This document shows, one piece after another, positions 9,054 through 17,418 of a DNA stretch of 64,000 nucleotides. Position 1 is the first letter of the stretch. The number at the start of each line of letters is the position of its first letter. The stretch is from Sphingopyxis sp. (GTDB lineage: Bacteria; Pseudomonadota; Alphaproteobacteria; Sphingomonadales; Sphingomonadaceae): contig NZ_JAIBES010000137.1 of the NCBI RefSeq assembly GCF_019459305.1, forward strand, positions 1-64,000. Direction: 5' to 3'. Both the position numbers and the translations under genes were made by a program. Under the pieces are notes generated by a model that worked only from the letters and a program-made list of their open reading frames with translations, searched no databases and was not told the origin of the DNA.

Positions 9054-9893
9054 TCAATGGGCTCCGGCGACCTCGCTCCACAGTCCGCGCACAATATCGC
9101 GCATTCGCAGCGCTTCTTCCCAACGGTTCGTCATTTCGCGGCCGTCGGGCGCGGTGATCGCATAGGGCGGCGGACCGAGTTCACACATGAACGTCAGCGC
9201 GTCGTCCGCCCGCGCCTGTTCGAGCCACAGCTCGAAGCCGCGACGCCACCAGCTTATATGTTGGTTGAGCCAGCCTGCGTGCTGCGGCGCGTCCAGCGCG
9301 ACCTGCACCTGGTGCGTCGTCGACACGCGGCCGTGGAAATTATGACTTCCTTGGAGGATGGTTTCTATGGCGCCAAGCTGATCGTCACGGAGCGGCAGTT
9401 CCATCTCACCCGCGACGGTATAGTGGGACAGGTCGGCGGTAAGCGGCAGACCGGGGCGCTCTTCGAGCAATTGCAGCGTGAAAAGCAGGTCGTTGGTAAG
9501 GCGACCACGGTGGGTTTCGAACCAAATAGGAAGCGTCGCGTCTTTTGCAGCCGCGACGAGACTATCGACCAGGCGGAGCGCGGCCTTAAAGTCAGCGGTC
9601 GGTCCAGCGATCTGCACGTTGAGGTGATGCGCGCCAAGCCGGTGTGCTTCGCCGATCCAGTGGCGGAGTTGATCGGCGTTGGCCACGAGTGCCTGCGCTT
9701 CCCACACGAGACCGAGCGGGTTCATCACGCGCGCGACGCCGTCGGTGCGTTCAGTGCGCGCAATGTTCACCCCGACGCCATCGAAGCCCGCCGCGACGAC
9801 TTGGCCCAGCGCATCGTCCAAGCGATTTTCGATGTCGAAACCGGGGCACTGGTCGAGACCCCAAACCGATTGAAGAACGAGCAATTCAGGCAA
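9054..9893 (-). CDS. Sugar isomerase/epimerase-like TIM barrel
   Basis: Protein of 279 aa with the pattern of the xylose-isomerase-like/AP endonuclease 2 fold: GFDGVGVNIAR near residue 38, LGAHHLNVQI (about 87) and TADLSHYTVAGE (about 154) give the alternating strand residues and metal ligands of that barrel. The start is a TTG at 9893 with GGA upstream at fitting distance. It is the only minus-strand gene between two plus-strand genes of the island, divergent from the MFS transporter, with a LacI-type palindrome 14 bases before its start. A sugar or sugar-acid isomerase role is inferred from the fold; no substrate can be named. Confidence 0.7.
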   Translation of the reverse strand: MPELLVLQSVWGLDQCPGFDIENRLDDALGQVVAAGFDGVGVNIARTERTDGVARVMNPLGLVWEAQALVANADQLRHWIGEAHRLGAHHLNVQIAGPTADFKAALRLVDSLVAAAKDATLPIWFETHRGRLTNDLLFTLQLLEERPGLPLTADLSHYTVAGEMELPLRDDQLGAIETILQGSHNFHGRVSTTHQVQVALDAPQHAGWLNQHISWWRRGFELWLEQARADDALTFMCELGPPPYAITAPDGREMTNRWEEALRMRDIVRGLWSEVAGAH

Positions 9894-9906
9894 AGTCTTT
9901 CCTTTC

Positions 9907-9920
9907 CGACAACGCTGTCA
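9907..9920. promoter_or_regulatory. Candidate LacI-type operator (divergent gap)
   Basis: CGACAACGCTGTCA matches the palindrome TGACA-nCGn-TGTCA at all but the first base. It lies in the divergent region between the isomerase-like gene and the MFS gene. Related sites occur at 14753-14766 and 16107-16120. The LacI regulator at 16255-17259 is the likely binder. Confidence 0.5.
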
Positions 9921-10075
9921 TATCGTTTCGGATACGGGAGTCAATCGCTCGCTTTGAGCGTCCCTCGGCATAGCCTCCCGATCGCTCACGCCGCTCCCAA
10001 CGACGCAGGGCCGCGACTGGCGGGCGCCAGGATCGCGTCCAGACGACAAAACAGAAAAGAATTTGAGAGGATATC

Positions 10076-11422
10076 ATGAGTTACCAAGTTCCCGCCTCGC
10101 CGGCGATTTCACCCGCGCTCTCGCCGGCGTCGAAATACTATCGTCGCTACGCGCTGACGGTATTGCTCATCATATACATCCTCAATTTCCTCGACCGGCA
10201 GATCGTCGCGATCTTGGCTGAGCCGATCAAAAACGAGCTGCACCTTGCCGATTGGCAATTGGGGGTCATGACCGGCCTTGCCTTTGCACTCTTCTATACG
10301 GTGCTCGGCATTCCGATTGCACGTTATGCCGAGACGGGGCATCGGCCGCGGATAATCGCGGTCGCGGCAGGAGTGTGGAGCCTGTTCACGATCGCGTGCG
10401 GCTTCGCGCAGAATTTCGTCCAGCTTGTCGCGTGCCGGGTCGGCGTTGGCATTGGCGAAGCGGGTTGCACCCCGCCCGCACACTCGCTGATCACCGATTA
10501 CACGCCGCGGGAGAAACGCGCGTCCGCGCTCGCCTTTTACGCACTCGGAACTCCGCTCGGGGGGTTGCTCGGGCTGGCGCTCGGCGGGCTGATCGCCGAC
10601 GCCTATGGCTGGCGGACGGCCTTTCTGTTTGCGGGATTGCCCGGCCTGCTGATGGCGATCATTGCTTGGACGACGCTTCGCGAGCCGCGGGGGCAGCTGC
10701 ACGCCGACCTCGCCGCGCTCAAGGCATCACGCCCCGATTTCAAGACCGCGATGGCCGAGATTCGTGGCAAGCGGACTTTCTGGCTGATTGCCTTTGCCGC
10801 AGCGATCAAAGCGTTCATCGGCTATGGCGCTGCGGCGTTTCTTGCGCCCTTCTTCTTTCGCAACCATGCCGCGGAATTGACCGAAATCGCCGGTGGATTC
10901 GGGCTGGGTGTGACCGGCTTTCTGGGGGTAGCGCTGGGCATCGTGCTCGGGCTGACCGGCGCCGTCGGCACCTATTTGGGCGGTTATCTTGCCGACAAAT
11001 ATGGAGCGCGCGATCTGCGTGCCTATGTTTCGATTCCGGCAATTTCCACATTGCTCGGCATTCCCTTCTATATCGCCGGGCTGCTCGTCGATTCTGCCGT
11101 CGTCGCCCTCATCCTCTTCGCCTTTCCGCCGATCCTTAACACGCTCTGGTACGGCCCAGGCTATGCCGCGGTGCAAGGCTTGGTCCAGCCGCATACGCGC
11201 GCGACCGCGACGGCGGTCCTGTTGTTCATCATAAACCTCATTGGACTCGGATTGGGTCCCCTGGGGGTCGGGGCAGTGAGCGATTTCATCAGCGGGCCGA
11301 TGGGGCTAGGGTCAGCCGAAGGCGTGCGCTGGTCGTTGCTGCTCTTCATCCTTTTCGGCGCGGTAGCGTCGGGACTGTTCTGGCTGGCGCGGAGTTCGAT
11401 CCGCGAGGAGATGGTGAGTTGA
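10076..11422 (+). CDS. MFS transporter (spinster-like)
   Basis: Major facilitator of 448 aa with about 12 predicted membrane segments. The N-terminal LIIYILNFLDRQIVAILAEPIK (written here as one helix, residues about 25-45) is typical of the spinster-type MFS proteins common in sphingomonads, and the RIGVGIGEAG-type motif appears as CRVGVGIGEAGCTPP (about 123). The ribosome site GAGAGG precedes the ATG. Its stop overlaps the TTG start of the iron alcohol dehydrogenase by four bases. It is a candidate importer for one of the substrates of the island; the second MFS at 14816-16069 is the better candidate for the anionic sugar. Confidence 0.85.
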   Translation: MSYQVPASPAISPALSPASKYYRRYALTVLLIIYILNFLDRQIVAILAEPIKNELHLADWQLGVMTGLAFALFYTVLGIPIARYAETGHRPRIIAVAAGVWSLFTIACGFAQNFVQLVACRVGVGIGEAGCTPPAHSLITDYTPREKRASALAFYALGTPLGGLLGLALGGLIADAYGWRTAFLFAGLPGLLMAIIAWTTLREPRGQLHADLAALKASRPDFKTAMAEIRGKRTFWLIAFAAAIKAFIGYGAAAFLAPFFFRNHAAELTEIAGGFGLGVTGFLGVALGIVLGLTGAVGTYLGGYLADKYGARDLRAYVSIPAISTLLGIPFYIAGLLVDSAVVALILFAFPPILNTLWYGPGYAAVQGLVQPHTRATATAVLLFIINLIGLGLGPLGVGAVSDFISGPMGLGSAEGVRWSLLLFILFGAVASGLFWLARSSIREEMVS

Positions 11423-12585
11423 GTATCGCGAGCATCGCCCTGCCCCGTATCTTCCGTATCGGCGGCGGGGCGTCGAAAGAACTGCCCGACGTGCTGGCGG
11501 CGCTGGGGCTGGCGCGGCCGCTGATCGTCAGTGACGGCTGGCTGGCGAGCAGCGGGCGCGTCGCCGAACTGACCGAAGGGCTGGCGGCGGCGGGGATCGC
11601 GGCGCGGGTGTTTGCCGATACGGTACCCGATCCGACGGTCGCGTCGATCGACGCGGGCGTGGCATTCCTCCTTGCAGGCAATCATGACTGTGTCGTTGGT
11701 TTCGGCGGGGGCAGCCCTCTCGACAGCGCGAAGGCGATTGCACTACTCGGCCGGTTCGGCGGGGCGATGGCCGATTACAAGGCGCCGCATGTGCAGGATA
11801 CGCCCGGACTGCCGGTCATCGCGATCCCCACCACTGCGGGCACGGGATCGGAGGCGACGCGCTTCACGATCATCACCGACGAGACGAGTGACGAGAAGAT
11901 GCTGTGCCCCGGTCTCGCCTATCTGCCCATTGCGGCGCTCGTCGATTATGAGCTGACCTTTACCAAGCCGGTGCGGCTGACCGCCGATACCGGAATCGAT
12001 TCCTTGACGCACGCGATAGAAGCCTATGTGTCGAAACGCGCGAACCCGTTCAGCGACGGCATGGCCTTGCTCGCGATGCGCGCGATTGCGCCGAATTTGC
12101 GGCGGGTATGCCGCGATCCGCACGATGGCGCAGCGCGCGAGGCGATGATGTTGGGGGCAACGCAGGCAGGGATCGCTTTCTCGAACAGCTCGGTCGCGCT
12201 GGTGCACGGAATGAGCCGGCCGATCGGGGCGCATTTCCACGTCCCGCATGGGCTGTCGAACGCGATGCTGCTGCCGGCGGTGACCGCCTGGTCGGCGCCC
12301 GCGGCGCTGAATCGCTATGCCGATTGCGCGCGGGCGATGGGAATTGCCGACGAGGCGGAGGGGGCCCAGTCAGCGGTTGCGCGGCTGGTTGACGAGCTCG
12401 CAGCCTTGAACAGCGAGCTAGAAGTGCCGGGACCAGCGGCTTGGGGGATCGACCCAGCGCGTTGGGAGGCGCTGGTCCCCACCATGTGTGTGCAGGCGGC
12501 AGCGTCGGGGTCGCCAGCGAACAATCCGCGCGTTCCCGATGCCGAGGAGATGGCGAAACTCTACGCCCAGGTCTGGGCGGGCTGA
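11419..12585 (+). CDS. Iron-containing alcohol dehydrogenase
   Basis: Group III (iron-dependent) alcohol dehydrogenase of 388 aa, NAD(P)-dependent and cytoplasmic. The nucleotide-binding GGGSPLDSAKAIA is at about residues 95-107; IPTTAGTGSEAT (about 137) and the metal site DSLTHAIEAYVS (about 193) plus HGMSRPIGAHFHVPHG (about 255-270) with its histidine ligands are intact. It starts with TTG at 11419, preceded by GAGGAG and overlapping the MFS stop. A reductase for an aldehyde or a dehydrogenase for a polyol is inferred. Within a sulfoquinovose island it could handle a glycerol- or glyceraldehyde-type intermediate, but nothing in the sequence fixes the substrate. Confidence 0.88.
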   Translation: MSIASIALPRIFRIGGGASKELPDVLAALGLARPLIVSDGWLASSGRVAELTEGLAAAGIAARVFADTVPDPTVASIDAGVAFLLAGNHDCVVGFGGGSPLDSAKAIALLGRFGGAMADYKAPHVQDTPGLPVIAIPTTAGTGSEATRFTIITDETSDEKMLCPGLAYLPIAALVDYELTFTKPVRLTADTGIDSLTHAIEAYVSKRANPFSDGMALLAMRAIAPNLRRVCRDPHDGAAREAMMLGATQAGIAFSNSSVALVHGMSRPIGAHFHVPHGLSNAMLLPAVTAWSAPAALNRYADCARAMGIADEAEGAQSAVARLVDELAALNSELEVPGPAAWGIDPARWEALVPTMCVQAAASGSPANNPRVPDAEEMAKLYAQVWAG

Positions 12586-12785
12586 ATTATTTCATGCACG
12601 ACCGCTATGGCGCTCGCAGTTTGAGTCCGCGGCACCCTGGCCCTATTAGCCAACAGTCAACACCACTGCGGGGATAGCTCGTGGCCATCCCGCTGGAGCA
12701 GAAATCCATCTCTGCCCAGTTTGGGTGCTGCGTGGCCAGGCGATGCGCCGCGCTTTCGCGGGGTCATGAGCTTTCTAGCACCTGA
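12586..12785. other. Convergent gap with a stem-loop
   Basis: A 200-base gap between the convergent dehydrogenase and monooxygenase genes. Around 12695-12722 the arms CTGGAGCAGA and TCTGCCCAG can pair with one bulge around an 8-base loop. It may be a bidirectional terminator, although no T-tract follows. No gene is visible in it. Confidence 0.35.
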
Positions 12786-13859
12786 TTAGAGCTCCAGGGG
12801 GCCGTGGCTCATTTTCGGTAACACATGGCGCGCGAACAAGTCCGCCTCGGCGGCGTGCGGGTAACCGGAGAGGATGAACGCTTCGATGCCCATTTCCCGA
12901 TACCGATGCAGCTTGGCGAGCACCTGATCAGGGTCGCCAACGATAGCAGCACCACAGCCTGAGCGGGCACGGCCGACGCCGGTCCACAAATTGTCCTCAA
13001 CATAGCCATCGTCGGAGGCTGCTTCACGCAAGGCGACCTGCGCATTGACGCCGAACGATTGCGAGTCGAGCGACTGAGCCTTGATCTCGGCGCCCCTCGC
13101 AGCTTCGAGTTTCGAGAGCAGCCGGTCAGCGGCAGTGCGCGCTTCGAATTCGGTATCGCGCACGATCACATGGGCTCGGTAGCCAAATTTGAGCTTGCGC
13201 CCGTAGGATGCTGCCCGCGCGCTCATGTCGGCAATGATCTCCTTCACCACCTCTTCGCGGTCAGGCCACATCAGGAAGACGTCACAGCCTTTTGCCGCGG
13301 CATCCCGCGCGGCAGGTGAGAGGCCACCAAAGTAGAGCGGCGGCGCCTTGCCCGATACCGTACCGATGCGCGCGGGTTCGAGCTTTAGCTGCCAGAACTC
13401 GCCATCATGGTCGAGCGCCTCGCCATTGAGCAGGGTCTTGAGAATATGCATCGCCTCGACCGTACGGCGGTAGCGCGGTTCGGACTCCATCCTCTCTCCC
13501 GGCATGTCGGACGAGATAATATTGACCGTCAGGCGGCCGCCGAGGATACGATCGATCGTGGCAATCTGGCGCGCGAGTTGCGGCGGCCAGCTTTCGCCGA
13601 TACGCACTGCCATCAGCAGGCGGATGCGCTTCACCATCGTTGCAATTGCGGCAGCGAAAGCGGTGGTGTCGATGCCAAGCGCATAGCCCGATGGGAGGAG
13701 TATATTGTCGAACCCCAAAGATTCCGCCTGCATCACGATGTCGCGGCAATGCTCCCAGCTCGACTTGAGCATCGGGTCGGGTACACCCAGAAATTCATAG
13801 TCGTCGTCGCAAAGCGCCGAGAACCAACTGACTTCGCACGGCGTCGTGGCGGCATTCAT
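12786..13859 (-). CDS. smoC: FMNH2-dependent sulfoquinovose monooxygenase candidate (SsuD/SmoC family)
   Basis: Bacterial luciferase-family monooxygenase of 357 aa, clearly of the alkanesulfonate monooxygenase (SsuD) branch: PSGYALGIDTTAFAAAIA early, PPLYFGGLSPAAR (about 175), GRKLKFGYRAHVIVR (about 224), NLWTGVGRARSGCGAAIVGD (about 290) and FILSGYPHAAEAD near the end all align by eye with E. coli SsuD. Such enzymes use FMNH2 and O2 to break a C-S bond, giving an aldehyde and sulfite. Next to a sulfoquinovosidase and a SmoB-like reductase the substrate is inferred to be sulfoquinovose and the product 6-oxo-glucose, as in Agrobacterium SmoC. The ATG at 13859 has GGGGAG upstream and overlaps the reductase stop (ATGA). 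No partner flavin reductase is present in the window. Confidence 0.82.
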   Translation of the reverse strand: MNAATTPCEVSWFSALCDDDYEFLGVPDPMLKSSWEHCRDIVMQAESLGFDNILLPSGYALGIDTTAFAAAIATMVKRIRLLMAVRIGESWPPQLARQIATIDRILGGRLTVNIISSDMPGERMESEPRYRRTVEAMHILKTLLNGEALDHDGEFWQLKLEPARIGTVSGKAPPLYFGGLSPAARDAAAKGCDVFLMWPDREEVVKEIIADMSARAASYGRKLKFGYRAHVIVRDTEFEARTAADRLLSKLEAARGAEIKAQSLDSQSFGVNAQVALREAASDDGYVEDNLWTGVGRARSGCGAAIVGDPDQVLAKLHRYREMGIEAFILSGYPHAAEADLFARHVLPKMSHGPLEL

Positions 13860-14767
13860 GGCAGATTCTCCCCCATCGATGTTTGTAGCAGCGCATACCA
13901 TTCAGCGCGCGTCCAGCGCGGCACGAAGGCTTGCGGAATATCCTTGATGCGGTCCGGATTTTGGGTGCCGACGATCGGGATCGGGTGTGCAGGATGCGCC
14001 ATCACCCAGCTATAGGTCGCGGCAGCGCGCGAGACGCCATATTCGGTCGCCTTTGCGTCGAGCAGCGCGGCGATAGCTTGAGCGCGCTCGTCCTTCGGAT
14101 CGCCGAGACGGCCGCCACCGAGCGGTGACCAGGCGAGAAAGCTCATGCCCTCCCCCATCGTCTGGTCGAAAATGCCGTCGAAGAGCGGCGCGAGGTGCAG
14201 CGGCGAAAATTCGCTTTGATGGCTGACCAGCGGCACGGGAAGAAATTTGGCGAGCGCGGCGGTCTGCGCAGGGGTAAAGTTCGACACCCCGATCGCGCCG
14301 ATCTTGCCAGCGCCGTGCGCGTCCTCGAGCGCCCGCGCACTTTCTTGGGGATGGGTGAGCAGATCCGGGCGGTGGATCTGCCATAGCTCAACATGGTCGG
14401 TGCGCAGGCGTCGGAGCGAGATGTCGATCGCCGAGGTGAGATAGGGCGCACTGCTGTCATAGGGCACGCCGAGGATGATCCCCCCTTTGGTTGCGAGGAC
14501 CATGGTGTCGCGCAATCCCGGTGCGTCGGCGAAGACGTCGCCCAGCAGAGCCTCCGCCGAGCCGAAGCCACCCGGGGTGTCGCAGCCGTAAATGTCGGCG
14601 GTGTCGAACAAGGTAACGCCAGCCTCGAACGCGGCATCGATGCGCGCGCGCGCGGTCGCGACATCGACCCCGGCGAAGCGCCACATACCCCAGGCAATGG
14701 GTGTGACGGCGTGGCCAGCGAGGGTCACCGAAGCGGGAGGGAGAAGAAAATCTGACATCGCTGTCAT
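13856..14767 (-). CDS. smoB: Aldo/keto reductase, SmoB-like
   Basis: Aldo/keto reductase of about 303 aa. The catalytic tetrad is visible: D and Y in LFDTADIYG (about residue 48-55), K in LATKGG (about 84) and H in WQIHRPD (about 120); the NADPH-binding C-terminal part includes IPIVGTQNPDRI. In the sulfoquinovose monooxygenase pathway SmoB reduces 6-oxo-glucose to glucose, and its gene is linked with smoC as here, where a four-base ATGA overlap couples them. Start choice is uncertain: ATG at 14767 (used), ATG at 14758 or TTG at 14776. The palindrome TGACATCGCTGTCA lies across these start codons. The first gene of the transcript is the MFS gene upstream. Confidence 0.82.
   Translation of the reverse strand: MTAMSDFLLPPASVTLAGHAVTPIAWGMWRFAGVDVATARARIDAAFEAGVTLFDTADIYGCDTPGGFGSAEALLGDVFADAPGLRDTMVLATKGGIILGVPYDSSAPYLTSAIDISLRRLRTDHVELWQIHRPDLLTHPQESARALEDAHGAGKIGAIGVSNFTPAQTAALAKFLPVPLVSHQSEFSPLHLAPLFDGIFDQTMGEGMSFLAWSPLGGGRLGDPKDERAQAIAALLDAKATEYGVSRAAATYSWVMAHPAHPIPIVGTQNPDRIKDIPQAFVPRWTRAEWYALLQTSMGENLP
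14753..14766. promoter_or_regulatory. Candidate LacI-type operator over the reductase start
   Basis: TGACATCGCTGTCA has perfect five-base arms around a central CG, the symmetric form typical of LacI-family operators. It overlaps the start codons of the SmoB-like gene, so it could act as a roadblock or serve an internal promoter. Since ATGACAGCG also simply encodes Met-Thr-Ala, chance is possible. Confidence 0.4.
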
Positions 14768-14815
14768 ATACTCCAAGATTTGGCGAGAGGAAAGTGGGTT
14801 TATTGCGGCAGCCGA

Positions 14816-16069
14816 TTAATGTGCCAGCACCGGCGCCGCGTCGCCATCCTCCGCCTCGTCCACCGCAACGATACGAGGCAGGATGAGGTGGATCGCGGCG
14901 AGCGCGGCAAGATAAGTGAAGGCGCAAACGAGCATCATCGGCAGATAGCCGCGGCCGGTATCGAGCGACCAGCCAGCAAACTCGATCATCGCCATTCCCG
15001 ACAGATTACCGGCAAAGGCGCCGATGCCGATCGCCGATCCGACGATCCTTGCCGGAAAGACGTCGGTGGTGAGGCCGAAGATATTGGTCGAGAAGCCTTG
15101 ATGCGCGAAAAGCGCGAGGCCGAGGATCATCGCGGCGACCCACGCGCTATCGACACCGACAAGCAGGGGCACCGGCAGGATCAATAAGGCATAGATCAGC
15201 ATCGTCGTTTTGCGCGCCGCGTTGACGGTCCAGCCGCGGCGACCCATCAGGTACGAGGGCAGATACCCCCCGGTGATGCCGCCCAAAGCTGCCATAAAAT
15301 AGACGAAAGCGACCGGGAGCCCCAGCGTGCCCTGTGTCAATCCAAAGAGACGGTGAAACAGGTCGGGCATGAAAAAGAGCAGGAACCACCACACCTGATC
15401 GGTGAGCGCCTTGCCCAGGATGACCGCCCATTGGCGGCGGTCACGAAGCAAGCTGCTCCACGCAATCTTGGGCGCGGCTGCGTCGCGCGCTGCATTTGGC
15501 TGTTCGGGAATGCGGACCGCGAGCCAAACCACGACCCACACGAGGCCGAGCCCTCCCGCAATCAAGAAAGTCGCCTGCCACCCCCACATCAACGCCATGA
15601 CAGGGATCAGCAGCGGCGTCAGGATCGCGCCAACATTGGGCGCGATGCCGCCAAGGCCGAGGACGAAGCTTCGCTCTTTGGCGTTGAAATATGTCGCGGC
15701 GGTCTTCACCGCGGCCGGGGTTCCGATCGATTCGGCGGCACCAAGGACTGCGCGCGAAGCGATAAAGCCCGAGACGGTCGTGGCGAAGGCATGCGCCATA
15801 CCCGCGAGACTCCACACGCCGACACCAATGGCGAAGCCCCAGCGCAATCCGACCTTGTCGATGAACCAACCTGTCCCGAGAAAGGCCAGCGCGGCAGCGA
15901 ACTGAAAGGCCGAGGCCATGTGGCTGTAGTCGCGGTCACTCCAGTCGAACTCGAGCTGAAGCGTCGGCTTTAGCAGCGCAAGGATCTGGCGATCGACATA
16001 ATTGAGCACGATGGCGATAAAGACGAGCCCGACCACGAGCCAGCGGCGTTTGTCGGCGATTTGCGCCAA
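14816..16069 (-). CDS. MFS transporter, hexuronate/anion symporter type
   Basis: Major facilitator of 417 aa with about 12 membrane segments. The N-terminus IAIVLNYVDRQILALLKPTLQ, ESIGTPAAVKTAATYF (about 115) and TNIFGLTTDVFPARIVGSAIG (about 330) fit the anion:cation symporter family that includes ExuT hexuronate transporters. Sulfoquinovose is an anionic hexose, and this gene is the first of a minus-strand unit followed 49 bases later by the SmoB- and SmoC-like genes, so it is the best candidate for the sulfoquinovose importer. The start is a TTG preceded by GGGGAG at good distance. A LacI-type operator candidate lies about 40 bases upstream. Confidence 0.85.
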   Translation of the reverse strand: MAQIADKRRWLVVGLVFIAIVLNYVDRQILALLKPTLQLEFDWSDRDYSHMASAFQFAAALAFLGTGWFIDKVGLRWGFAIGVGVWSLAGMAHAFATTVSGFIASRAVLGAAESIGTPAAVKTAATYFNAKERSFVLGLGGIAPNVGAILTPLLIPVMALMWGWQATFLIAGGLGLVWVVVWLAVRIPEQPNAARDAAAPKIAWSSLLRDRRQWAVILGKALTDQVWWFLLFFMPDLFHRLFGLTQGTLGLPVAFVYFMAALGGITGGYLPSYLMGRRGWTVNAARKTTMLIYALLILPVPLLVGVDSAWVAAMILGLALFAHQGFSTNIFGLTTDVFPARIVGSAIGIGAFAGNLSGMAMIEFAGWSLDTGRGYLPMMLVCAFTYLAALAAIHLILPRIVAVDEAEDGDAAPVLAH

Positions 16070-16106
16070 GTGTTTCTCCCCCCGAATCCCTTTTTCTGTT
16101 CAAATA

Positions 16107-16120
16107 AGATAACGCTGTCA
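16107..16120. promoter_or_regulatory. Candidate LacI-type operator upstream of the anion MFS
   Basis: AGATAACGCTGTCA keeps 8 of 10 arm bases of TGACA-nCGn-TGTCA plus the central CG. It lies about 40 bases before the MFS-smoB-smoC unit, where an operator would be expected, and shares the ACGCTGTCATA core with the site at 9907-9920. Confidence 0.45.
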
Positions 16121-16254
16121 TACTGCAAAGGACAAGGGCTTTCTTTCGTAGCCGCCCGCACCTGGTCCGCTAACCTGTCCTGTGCCGCTGAAATCGCTCG
16201 CACGCGTCGCGAGCAGGAACCCGGATCAAGGTGCGCGGACGAAAAGAGAAGCAG

Positions 16255-17259
16255 TCAGCCTTGGAGGGCTGCCGTCGACCCGCGCACGATCAGCTTGTGA
16301 GGGAGCTGACGTCGTTCCATCGTTTCACCAAATTCGAGCAGCAGGTCGGCGGCAGCGTAACCGAGGTCGCGGATCGGCTGATGGATAGTTGTCAACGCTG
16401 GCCAGACGACCTGGGCGAGGTCGGTGTCGTCGAAGCCCGCGACCGAGAGCTGCCTTGGCACCGCAATGCCCATGCGGTGCACGGCAGCGAGCACGCCCGC
16501 CGCCATCTCGTCGCTGCTCGCGAAGATTGCGGTCGGCGGCTGGTCGAGCGCTAGAAGTGCTTCGGCCGCAGCTATTCCCGACTGGAAATCGAATTGCCCG
16601 GGAAAGACCAGCGATGCGTCAAAGCCGATTCCCGCGCGCTGTAGTGCCTGCCGATATCCGGTCAATCGCTGACCGCTTGCGAAGTAATTGCCGTGCCCGG
16701 TAACAAAGCCGATGCGGCGATGACCGAGCGAGATCAGATAGGCGGTCATATCGTCGGCCGCCTGCACATTGTCGATATAAACCGCCGACGTTGCCGTCAA
16801 ATCAGTGCCTGGCTGGACGCGAACGACCGGAATCTTACGGCGAAAAAGTTCGGCGAGCGCGGTGCCGACGTCGGTCACCGGCGGGGTCATGATGATACCG
16901 TCGAGCTGCGCCTGATCGATCAGCGCGCCGATATCATCGACGAGCCCGGGCGAATTGATGTCACACGGCTGGACGATCATGCGAAAGTCGGCTTCGCGGC
17001 AGCGCTGCCCGACGCCGGCCTGCATGTTGAAGATATAATAGGGGCTCGGATTGTCGTGGATCAGCCCGATCTGGAACGAGCGCTTTCCAGCGAGCGTGCG
17101 CGCCGCCTGGCTGGGGTGATAGTTGAGACGCGCGACCGCTTCTTCGACCCTTTGCCGCATGTCGTCGCTGACATAGCGTTCCTTGTTAAGCACGCGCGAA
17201 ACGGTCTTGATCGACACGCCTGCGACGCGTGAGACATCCTTTATCGTCGCGCGGGTCAT
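16255..17259 (-). CDS. LacI-family transcriptional regulator
   Basis: LacI/GalR-type repressor of 334 aa. The N-terminal DNA-binding region TIKDVSRVAGVSIKTVSRVLNKE (split motif: helix-turn-helix about residues 4-26, hinge helix with RLNYHPSQAARTLAGK about 46-61) is canonical, followed by a periplasmic-binding-protein fold with FASSDEMAAGVLAAVHRMGI and SVAGFDDTDLAQVVWPALTT. The ATG at 17259 begins the conserved domain; an upstream in-frame extension to 17319 looks non-coding. It is placed between the MFS-smoB-smoC unit and the divergent yeiH gene. Likely effector: a sugar such as sulfoquinovose or a product; this is inference from position. Confidence 0.92.
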   Translation of the reverse strand: MTRATIKDVSRVAGVSIKTVSRVLNKERYVSDDMRQRVEEAVARLNYHPSQAARTLAGKRSFQIGLIHDNPSPYYIFNMQAGVGQRCREADFRMIVQPCDINSPGLVDDIGALIDQAQLDGIIMTPPVTDVGTALAELFRRKIPVVRVQPGTDLTATSAVYIDNVQAADDMTAYLISLGHRRIGFVTGHGNYFASGQRLTGYRQALQRAGIGFDASLVFPGQFDFQSGIAAAEALLALDQPPTAIFASSDEMAAGVLAAVHRMGIAVPRQLSVAGFDDTDLAQVVWPALTTIHQPIRDLGYAAADLLLEFGETMERRQLPHKLIVRGSTAALQG

Positions 17260-17418
17260 GCGCGCTTGCGCTCCGCACCCGGCCGGCAAATCATCGTCAC
17301 GGCTGCGCATCTCCCCCATTCGCCCTGCTGACCATCACTGTCTGCTTAGGCGTGTCGCCCTCTCTTGGGCAAGAGAGGGCTTGCACGCTTTCGCTGCTTC
17401 ACGATATGGCACCAGCTT

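Noticed and set aside
8355-10079. 574-codon plus-strand open frame
   Set aside because: It runs through the FGGY kinase and antisense to the isomerase-like gene, has arginine-rich low-complexity translation and no domain.
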